Assembly (NCBI RefSeq): GCF_037975245.1
Contig: NC_092562.1
Location: forward strand, 26,339,054 to 26,403,053
Length of the DNA: 64,000 nucleotides
Reading direction: 5' to 3'
Origin: Apostichopus japonicus
Taxonomy: Eukaryota > Echinodermata > Holothuroidea > Aspidochirotida > Stichopodidae
Of this stretch, positions 59,001 through 64,000 are shown piece by piece (position 1 is the stretch's first letter; every line of letters begins with the position of its first letter). Both the position numbers and the translations under genes were made by a program. A model generated the notes under the pieces. The model was not told the origin of the DNA, searched no databases, and was given only the letters and a program-made list of their open reading frames with translations.

Positions 59001-62000
59001 AAAATATTGCAATGGATGAGAATCTACTGGATTGATTGATAAAAATCATCAGCCCTATGCAATTACATGCATACTATTTCTAACCCATACCACTGACGCC
59101 ACAGCAATAATACATCACTAGATATAAATGTCACTCATGCAACATGAGAGCTAGCAATATTAAAACCAAAACAAAAAGGGAAGTTAAGCAAGAAAGAAGC
59201 ACGAAAGAGGCTTAGTTTACTATTTAAAATGCTATATTCAAATAGTTAGCATGTTCTCACACCATCTACCATCAGTGGAATTAGTAGAAACATGGAAAAT
59301 ATGCAGGTGCGTACCCAGGGGGGGGCGTTGGGGGCGCGCGCCCCCCGGGTAAGGAAAAGAGGAGAGAAAAAAAGAGAAGAAAAAAGGGAAAAGGAGGGGG
59401 AAAAAAAGAAAAGGAGGAGAGAAAGGAAGGGAAAAGAAAAAGAAAAAAGAGAGAAAAAGGAAAAAGGAGGGAGTAGAAGATAGCCAAGATCTCGGGAAGA
59501 GAAAGAGGAACAGTCATAATTACAGCGCTGATCCCTATTATATACACAGGGTAGCCAGTGACAGATCATGGATTACGGAGGGGGTGTGCGCCTCACCCTA
59601 CCCCTTACACCGACAACTCCATTTTTGACGTTTCCATTTTTCCATTCTCACTAATGTATCTATATAAATACTATATATGGTCTATCATAACGCGTGTGTG
59701 TGTATGGACGCCTTAAACAATTGTACAATTGTGCTATATGGAACCAACTGTGGCTGGTCTTGAACTCGACCGAGTCGTCGGGGTACATGACGCATTTCGG
59801 GAAGGGGGCGACCGCCCCCCCCGAGCAAATTTTCTTTATGACATCGCTAGTAATTTCAAAATAGACAATGCTTAGATGCAACTTACAAGGCCTGGGAAGT
59901 GTCATTTCCAGCGATCTGGGAGGCATTTTCGGCCAAAAGTTTTTCTTGTACGCTTCACGCCAACTCATGGTGGCGCTTCGCTTAGATAGTTTGCCTACAG
60001 GCTTCGCCCCTCCCTTGGCAATTACTCGCTACACGCCTGTTCGAATTTGTAAAGCAAAGAGCAGATATCATATCAGTGAGCATTAAAATGCATGTTCCAC
60101 GATGAACAGCCTCAAAAACTGTCTATGTGTGTAGTTTAAGGCGTAGGAGCCCAATTGGATTTGGGGGCTGTAATGACTTGTCCGAAAAAAAGCCAAAATT
60201 TTTTGCGCGCGAAGCGTGCATTCAACATATCAATGACAATATCATATAAGCAAGCATCGGTCATTACAGTGCATGGCATCGTGTACCTTACGGTCCGTGA
60301 AAGTTGCACAGTATACCGCCGGATGCTATGTAAACAACCAAATGTCTTATGTAGATGGAGAAAAATCATACAGATCCATTTATGTCAAAACTCTCTTTTA
60401 CAGTAGTAATGTCGGCCAAGCTTAGAACTTTATTTTAATTACCAAGGAGATCATTTTTAAGCTATTCATTGCTATTTACTTTTCTTTCATTAGGTGCCCG
60501 AAAAAGATGGGGAAAAATTTGGTTGCGGGGGGTAGGAGGGCTGCAGCCACCGCCTCCCACGGGACCTACGCCTATGTGTGTAGTGTTCGGTTTCGATAAA
60601 CCTGATATCGGAAATATCTGCTATTTTTCATTTCCTTCAACCAAGTTTTATAATAGCCATTATAAGAGGTTGCAATATTTCTACACCAATAAATTAACTG
60701 TGTCTGAATTTTCGAAAATTTCCTCACCAACATTCTTCATCATACTTTCCTCTACTCGTGCAACTTTGACCTGTCTGTTAGGGGTTCAAGGAGGTTTTTC
60801 TATATTGCTTGTCCATAGATTGAATTTTTTCAACATTATGGGTATGTTTTGAAGTGATTTTATTCACAAGAAATGTGAATCTTCAAATTCTCAACAAATA
60901 ATGGGCTTAAAACCTTGAAAAGTGGGGCTTTCGGATATTGTGGGCCCTGACGTAGAATCACCTACAAAAGCAATGATCCATAGGACATGCAATGAGGTCG
61001 AACATGATGTGTGACAATCTTCAAATAGGTTATGGATGGAAAAAACTTTTGGGAAATACTTGGTTCTCAGGCAAAAGTGTACATCTGGTTGGTCATTTTC
61101 AAGCCCGAGAAGTGCTATTTCCGGTGATCTGGGGGGTATCAAAACCAGAAATTTTCTTGTACGCTGCGCGCCAACCAATGGTGGCGCTCCGCTTAGATAG
61201 TAATTCGCGCCCCGGGGTTAGAAAATCCTGGATACGCGCCTGATATGTACAGTATTATGTCAATAGAACCCTTTACCCATATCCAATTGCACAAGCTTGC
61301 GATGAAGATTCTTCTCAGCTAGCAAATTACTCTGTTTCAAGTGCTCGGCAGTTTAACTGATTTATACCTTTATCATGCTGGCATTGTAATAATCTGACTC
61401 TCCTGTGTTCCCAGATACCTGTAACTTTACTCTTGTATGATCATCTTGTAAAATTACAAGATTCAAAAGGAAAAACATTAACACAGTTGGATGAGCTGTT
61501 ACGGGAAACATATCTTTAAACGTTGAACAATGTTTATGTCTAAAGATATGTTTAGAACATGAAGCAAATAATGGGAACTGAAACCACAACATTAAAACTA
61601 GGTGTAATTTAACAGAATTACATTCATGCAATATGTTTGAACAGGCTCCCAACATGCACAATAATAAAACAAGCTGAGAAGACATCAAAAACTGGATGTA
61701 CAGTAATACAAATTATACACTTTTTAAGTATTCGTCAGAATACCATTAAGCACAATGTGTTACATGTGTGTCGTTTAAGTAGGTATATCACTAAGAGCTG
61801 TGATCAATTTGGAAGATCATATTCCAAGTGATAGAATTTGAAGTTGGAGTAACTTTTCTTCAACCTATCTTCATCATTTTTCAATCTGAACCAATGTACT
61901 GCAAATGTTTTCTGCAGGATGCAAAAAGTATGTTTTATGATGACAAATCAAATGGTTATATGTTTCATTGCTTCAATTTATACTATTGCTGTGGAATCTT

Positions 62001-63019
62001 AACAATTCTCTCCTAATGAGGAATAAACTAGTCAGTAAATTCAACAGCAACATAATGGAATGATGCTTGCACAATACCACTTTGCATCTTACATTATTTG
62101 AATGGTATACATTATTTCACTGATGAAAAAACATTAAACACTAAACAAGTATTCAAATTTGAATGGTCTCTAAATCTTATCATGTAACAATAAACAAAAG
62201 GTATGGTCATTTGGTGTAGGTTGCATGTTTGCCATCATGCACGTACAAGAAGAATATCTGTCACAATGCAAATTGATTCTTAATACAGGCAATAGATTCA
62301 TCAAGAAAACGGCATTCGTAAGCAGAGGTACTTACATGGAATGATCTTAGACAAGCTGTTCTTTGATTTCAATCTTTCATGCTGAAGCGCTTCAGAACAC
62401 GGATGTTGCCGACCTCTCGGAAGAACCTGGTTAAAAGACAAAAGGTGGCGATCTAATTTCTCCACAGCTGAGACAGTATATGAATTACAATGTACAGTTG
62501 ACAGTATTAGTAGTATGATTTTATCATTACAAAATATCTCTCAAAGTTTACCCTTGATAACTGAAGATAATTTTTGCACATCTTGATAATAAATTTATTA
62601 ATAACAGATACTCACCATAAACTCCTTGACAACATCCTCAATGACAATTCTTCTGTCTCTGCTCATGTAGTCTTGAAGTTCGGACACTTTGATTGGTTTT
62701 GGTGTTGTTGTCTTTTTGGCAGTGTCTACGTTGATGTAGACACCTGCATATTGTTTAATATCAACAGCGTCCTCATAATCATTGTCTTGTTTGAACTCTC
62801 TTTCTGTAGATGCCTTTGATACCACTGTGGATCCAACAGCCTCATACGTTGAACCAGATTCAACCAAGCTGCTAATTTTGTCTCGAGGTACTTCATATCC
62901 TTCAGCCTGGTCTCCACTGACTGGTTGATTAAGATTTTGATATTGATCTGGTGATTTTAGCATTTCCTTTTTGGCAAGGGGTATATACTCAGTTTTGTCT
63001 TTGACTTCTGTTGGCAAAT
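44011..63019 (-). CDS. RPTP-like gene, cytoplasmic part: juxtamembrane, PTP D1 and PTP D2 (5' end outside window)
   Basis: Fourteen minus-strand exons join in phase: 62616-63019, 62336-62426, 61368-61444, 57688-57724, 53296-53384, 52622-52753, 51753-51910, 51228-51363, 50564-50695, 49847-49946, 47591-47670, 46497-46622, 45123-45257, 44796-44923. Two more, 44353-44488 and 44011-44085, complete the protein at YSVIY-TGA, giving sixteen in all within the window. The product has a tyrosine-rich juxtamembrane segment followed by two PTP domains in tandem, the layout of receptor-type tyrosine phosphatases. The extracellular part and membrane helix must lie past 64 kb. Active-site residues are lost in both domains: D1 has KNSL, WPQ and HCRDGSGST; D2 has KNRF, LGD and HCLNGVGVS. 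It is therefore probably catalytically inactive and may act by binding. A truncated copy lies at 15.5-19.7 kb. Confidence 0.88.
44353..44488 (-). CDS. RPTP-like gene: D2 P-loop exon
   Basis: 136 nt. Completes HCLNGVGVSAVYVTA (Arg replaced by Val) and continues ACDVYLAVQKLRRKN. Paralogue 15933-16068. Confidence 0.87.
44796..44923 (-). CDS. RPTP-like gene: D2 WPD-loop region exon
   Basis: 128 nt, phase 0 in, phase 2 out. Encodes LTFEAFLGDDEALPKMVDFI where an active domain has W-P-D; ends VIHC. Paralogue 18772-18899. Confidence 0.85.
45123..45257 (-). CDS. RPTP-like gene: D2 KYWP exon
   Basis: 45 codons, phase 0 in and out. Encodes AAKYWPDAGLITYGS and a C-terminal IHQDYEHE. Paralogue 19098-19226 is two codons shorter. 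Confidence 0.85.
45258..46496. other. Expanded D2 intron with about 1 kb of extra sequence
   Basis: The paralogous intron (19227-19532) is 306 bp. Both ends here match it, and roughly 45430-46440 is extra. The extra DNA has no recognised coding frame; no inverted repeats or duplication were found, so its nature is unknown. Confidence 0.6.
46497..46622 (-). CDS. RPTP-like gene: D2 FWRLVY exon
   Basis: 42 codons, phase 0 in and out. Encodes HPLASILEDFWRLVYD and STIIMLKDMSTANK. Paralogue 19533-19658. Confidence 0.85.
47591..47670 (-). CDS. RPTP-like gene: D2 DYINAT exon
   Basis: 80 nt, phase 1 in, phase 0 out. Encodes FDSYRPVLK and SNDYINATKLE. A LINE fragment lies in the preceding intron. Confidence 0.85.
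47880..49182 (+). pseudogene. Broken LINE (non-LTR retrotransposon) reverse-transcriptase fragment
   Basis: A plus-strand RT-like fragment inside an intron of the minus-strand RPTP gene. It reads HRTISLICHASKVMLK (near 47895), an FRSRRSTT stretch, IYHVFIDFKTALDRAWHE, VGVRQGCLLSPTLFNIFLE (RT motif), KYGMEISAGKTKLM, then in another frame NQFKYLGAIIS, LYACESWTLTAELQKK and a C-terminal RRRGRRRKRW. It resembles RTE-type endonuclease-reverse transcriptases. Damage: a TAG at 48029-48031, a frame change near 48515-48530, and no xDD catalytic motif between VSIGGRNITNL and IDGLAG (about 48395-48402) where the family has it. The endonuclease end is absent, so it is dead and 5'-truncated. Confidence 0.85.
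49847..49946 (-). CDS. RPTP-like gene: start of D2
   Basis: 100 nt, phase 0 in, phase 1 out. Encodes a Gln-rich stretch (MPQQQQMGES) and ENAYKNRFPGIIP, the D2 KNRF motif. No counterpart was found in the truncated copy. Confidence 0.83.
50265..50291. repeat. Short TCCG/TCCA microsatellite
   Basis: Tetranucleotide-like GTCCGTCCGTCCATCCATC within an intron. Confidence 0.7.
50564..50695 (-). CDS. RPTP-like gene: end of D1 and D1-D2 linker
   Basis: 44 codons, phase 0 in and out. Encodes VQYLYIYDTLQQAQ (last D1 helix) and a linker LTPEKTITLAEEFKG. Confidence 0.83.
51228..51363 (-). CDS. RPTP-like gene: D1 P-loop exon
   Basis: 136 nt, phase 2 in, phase 0 out. Completes HCRDGSGSTGTFLALYQLVD. The CX5R Arg is Ser, so phosphate binding should fail. 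Ends MDMVLTR, where the Q-loop Gln is Leu. Confidence 0.88.
51753..51910 (-). CDS. RPTP-like gene: D1 WPD-loop exon
   Basis: 158 nt, phase 0 in, phase 2 out. Encodes LQFHGWPQGGVPEDYTNLI: the general-acid Asp of WPD is Gln. Ends LIHC, the P-loop Cys being present. Confidence 0.88.
52622..52753 (-). CDS. RPTP-like gene: D1 YWP exon
   Basis: 44 codons, phase 0 in and out. Encodes DEDVYSYWPKKVK and ends NRKLKIISD. An intron-like GTGAGT...TTTGCAG stretch at 52676-52698 is in-frame coding, since 23 nt is too short for an intron. Confidence 0.83.
53296..53384 (-). CDS. RPTP-like gene: D1 FWRIIW exon
   Basis: 89 nt, phase 1 in, phase 0 out. Encodes GPQSKGLSEQFWRIIW and VRTLVMLVDRS. The donor is taken as TCG/GTAAAA rather than the earlier AG/GTCGGT because only this keeps the frame. 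Confidence 0.82.
53866..53991. repeat. Left inverted terminal repeat of the DIRS element
   Basis: Contains ACCTGTCTCCCCACAACCTT, CTACCGCGCCTAGAATGTC and CACGGGTCACTGCCCTTCC. Inverted match to 57122-57249. Confidence 0.88.
54301..54400. repeat. Internal complementary region of the DIRS element
   Basis: 54301-54350 is the reverse complement of the left terminus 53832-53881 (one mismatch seen). 54353-54400 matches the reverse complement of the right terminus (TTACTTCGCTCCTCGCTTAC). The two halves abut, mimicking the joined ends of a circular intermediate. Confidence 0.88.
54462..55371 (-). pseudogene. DIRS tyrosine recombinase (integrase) relic
   Basis: N-terminal core-binding part: TVATYDSRLRKFGEWCQNRQ and SLAQVLDFLYSLFEEG (55371 downward). 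Catalytic part: box I LASARRRSCLHALS with the conserved Arg, then box II HDIRGVAASTSLFAGV (H-x-x-R) and AAAWRTPTMFVACYL with the nucleophile-position Tyr. Damage: frame changes near 55196 and near 55060, and a TAG at 54828-54830 between the two catalytic boxes. It is the strand-transfer enzyme of DIRS elements in place of a DDE integrase. As it stands it cannot be made as one protein. Confidence 0.78.
55508..57052 (-). pseudogene. DIRS gag-like region, broken
   Basis: Three minus-strand open segments in differing frames: 56666-57052 (basic, KGKEKGKAPAKKKLPRKK), 56185-56472 (acidic, DETDDPLEFESLEDEF) and 55508-56038 (FARIFRNPNQKKLDELLVDV, then MKFTSFLMLTAEVL). Basic, acidic and helical portions in this order upstream of a DIRS recombinase suggest Gag, but I see no zinc knuckle. 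The assignment rests on position. Confidence 0.5.
57122..57249. repeat. Right inverted terminal repeat of the DIRS element
   Basis: Reverse complement carries CACGGGTCACTGCCCTCCC, CTACCGCGCCTAGAATGTC and ACCTGTCTCCCACAACCTT, matching the left repeat with scattered differences. Confidence 0.88.
57688..57724 (-). CDS. RPTP-like gene: D1 FIAAQ microexon
   Basis: 37 nt, phase 0 in, phase 1 out. Encodes ARNGKARFIAAR, the PTP FIAxQGP motif with Arg for Gln. A DIRS element lies in the next intron (53.8-57.3 kb), whose remaining host sequence is short. Confidence 0.82.
58676..58971. repeat. Hairpin element with about 45-bp inverted arms and a third partial copy
   Basis: 58808-58855 and the reverse complement of 58925-58971 agree: GTTAATCAACGGTCTAGCGT, then GCGT(T)ACTCACA, then GATTAATGCAC. 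A third partial arm, GGTTAATCCTGTGAGTAACGC, lies at 58680-58700. No coding frame. Probably a small fold-back MITE in an RPTP intron. Confidence 0.75.
59307..59580. repeat. MITE-end-like G/C runs and a purine-only tract
   Basis: AGGTGCGTACCCAGG, G-run and CGCGCGCC at 59307-59350 look like a MITE end. They are followed by about 130 bp of almost pure A/G (59347-59478). Open frames here (Lys/Glu/Arg-rich or Phe/Ser-rich) are low-complexity artefacts. Confidence 0.65.
59750..60043. mobile_element. MITE copy, relative of 30571-30840
   Basis: Shares, in inverse orientation, GGCGACCGCCCCC, TTAGATGCAACTTACAAGGCC, GATCTGGGAGGCATTTTCGG, the palindromic core and CCCTCCCTTGGCAA...GCGTAGCG-like ends. Boundaries approximate. 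Confidence 0.55.
60139..60575. mobile_element. MITE copy, relative of 26623-27166
   Basis: Begins GGCGTAGGAGCCCAATT and ends GGGACCTACGCCTATG; these termini are inverted relatives. Carries TTTTTTGCGCGCGAAGCG. Non-coding. Confidence 0.5.
61040..61246. mobile_element. MITE fragment with palindromic core
   Basis: Contains CCGGTGATCTGGGGGG, AGAAATTTTCTTGTACGCTG and GCGCCAACCAATGGTGGCGC, ending GGATACGCGCCTG. Shares this block with the copies at 20.5, 21.2, 28.6 and 29.3 kb. Confidence 0.5.
61368..61444 (-). CDS. RPTP-like gene: D1 YDHxRV-DYxNAS exon
   Basis: 77 nt. Encodes YDHTRVKLQV and SDYYNASMIK, the conserved core PTP motifs (YDHSRV and DYINASYI in typical members). Phase 0 out. Confidence 0.88.
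62336..62426 (-). CDS. RPTP-like gene: start of D1 (pTyr-loop region)
   Basis: 91 nt, phase 0 in, phase 1 out. Encodes VLPRGRQHPCSEAL, then KSKNSLSKIIP. The usual KNRY pTyr-recognition motif is KNSL here, so the ring-stacking Tyr is missing. Confidence 0.8.
62616..63019 (-). CDS. RPTP-like gene: juxtamembrane exon with clustered tyrosine motifs
   Basis: 404 nt, phase 1 in, phase 0 out, donor GTGAGT. Encodes a hydrophilic segment with seven spaced tyrosine motifs: YIPL, YQNL, YEVP, YEAV, YEDA, YAGV and YINV. It ends in the helix LQDYMSRDRR...VKEFM that leads into D1. YQNL and YINV fit the YxN pattern bound by Grb2-type SH2 domains. No transmembrane segment lies in this exon. Confidence 0.8.
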
Positions 63020-63584
63020 CTATAGGAACGTAAGAAATAGAAACTTATTGCCTCAATATACAATTGATATACTGAATGGATAATTTACCTGTAAAATGTT
63101 ATCAACTGGTTAACTATGAGAACCAGGAGTTTACATTTGGTCAATGAACATCTACTGGAATCAAGATGCTCAAGCTATGTACGTTAGTAATTATATGAGA
63201 TGGATATTGTATAACAAGATACATACATGTCTCTGTATGAAGTGGCCAAAATAAAGCATTCATATCATAGGGTAAACGTAAAAAGCAAACTGCACTTAAA
63301 GTCACACAAAAAAAATGTATATATATATTACATCGTGAAAGAATCATTCCCAAATTATTTCTTAGAGATTTTCGACACCCTTCTCTAGAAAGAGGAACTT
63401 CGTTTTGTAAGTATAGATTCTGTCAAGAGATCTTTCCTGCCAATCATCTGTACGTAGAAACTAGGCCTGGTAGCAACAAATCAGAACCGGGAACCTGTTA
63501 TCATTTCCCGGTCGGGTAACGGGTACCCGAAACCTCAAGGAACTAGCCAAACACAATGTACAAAGTACAGACTGGCAGATCACT
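63020..63584. other. RPTP intron sequence, no exon seen
   Basis: Between the juxtamembrane exon and the LINE fragment. No minus-strand exon (for example a transmembrane exon) was recognised. A short TA run lies at about 63318-63328. Confidence 0.4.
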
Positions 63585-63910
63585 ATGCCACCTTACATTA
63601 TCTCTCCAAAATATACGTTTTCAATCGACACTCCTGTTGTTATGAATAATAAAATTCTCCTTATTGTTTATAAATCACTTAAAGGACATGGTCCAATGTA
63701 TATTTCTGACTTATTACATATTTATGTCCCCTCTCGTAATCTAGATCCAGCTCTCAATTTTTATTATCTGAAATTAAGTCCAAACATTCTTGGGGGGATA
63801 GGTCATTTATTGTTTAACTTCCCTTAAAAATCAGAAAAACATCTACTCTCTCTAACTTTAAGAAGAGCATAAAATCCTTCTTAATGACAAAAGCTTTTAT
63901 ATGATCTTAT
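63585..63910 (+). pseudogene. LINE 3'-terminal fragment (CR1/Jockey-like RT C-terminus)
   Basis: The open frame 63585-63827 contains VYKSLKGHGPMYISDLLHIY and VPSRNLDP, the conserved 'xYKSLxGxxPxYISDLLxxYxPSR' region near the C-terminus of non-LTR retrotransposon RT proteins. After its stop, another frame reads NFKKSIKSFLMTKAFI (about 63855-63903), the expected tail, so there is at least one frameshift. Only the last fraction of the protein is present. Confidence 0.75.
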
Positions 63911-64000
63911 ACCATTAAGTTTTTCTTCTGTCATTGTTTTGTATTATTCTGTATTATTTGTATCATTTCTCATTGCCATTTGCGCCATGAACATTCTTTG

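Noticed and set aside
59246-59569. Lys/Glu-rich and Phe/Ser-rich open frames
   Set aside because: They are translations of the purine-only tract.

Overview
The window is eukaryotic nuclear DNA: genes are split into short exons with GT-AG borders, introns are AT-rich, and transposable elements of many classes make up much of the sequence. A receptor-type protein tyrosine phosphatase (RPTP)-like gene, a phase 1-1 immunoglobulin-like exon, and Ty3/gypsy, DIRS, LINE, hAT and MITE elements together suggest a metazoan, most likely a marine invertebrate deuterostome such as a sea cucumber. That species guess is inference. All clear host genes are on the minus strand.

Layout. 0-6.5 kb: an Ig-like extracellular exon (671-1000), a possible last exon of a small membrane protein (2146-2393), two small terminal-inverted-repeat elements and a tRNA-like SINE head. 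6.5-12.6 kb: a complete Ty3/gypsy retrotransposon on the minus strand, with apparently identical 372-bp LTRs, a 4-bp target duplication and open gag and pol frames. 13-20.5 kb: a degenerate tandem repeat, then a 5'-truncated copy of the RPTP gene (five D2 exons). That copy carries a 2.47-kb long-inverted-repeat transposon, itself hit by a 460-bp hAT-type MITE. 20.5-22.3 kb: a transposon cluster exactly where similarity to the intact RPTP copy stops, followed by the first exon of a P-loop sulfotransferase-like gene (22455-22741). 24-31 kb: an LTR-like block, a hAT transposase relic and several MITEs. 31-42.6 kb: no recognisable gene, but a near-identical 152-bp tandem triplication, TA microsatellites and diverged direct repeats.

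44.0-63.0 kb: fourteen exons encode the whole cytoplasmic part of the RPTP-like protein: a tyrosine-rich juxtamembrane segment, then PTP domains D1 and D2. The reading phases match at every junction. The ectodomain and membrane span must lie beyond the right edge. Both PTP domains lack essential catalytic residues (general acid Asp, P-loop Arg, pTyr-loop Tyr, Q-loop Gln), so the product reads as a double pseudophosphatase, possibly a phosphotyrosine-dependent scaffold. Its introns hold a broken LINE (47.9-49.2 kb), a DIRS-type tyrosine-recombinase element without a visible reverse transcriptase (53.8-57.3 kb), a hairpin element and several MITEs. A LINE 3' fragment closes the window.

The main biological story is a duplicated, catalytically dead RPTP family. 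One copy was truncated at a transposon cluster, and insertions into the copies can be dated against each other because the paralogue preserves the empty site. Exon borders were read by eye from splice consensus and phase; no alignment or database search was run.
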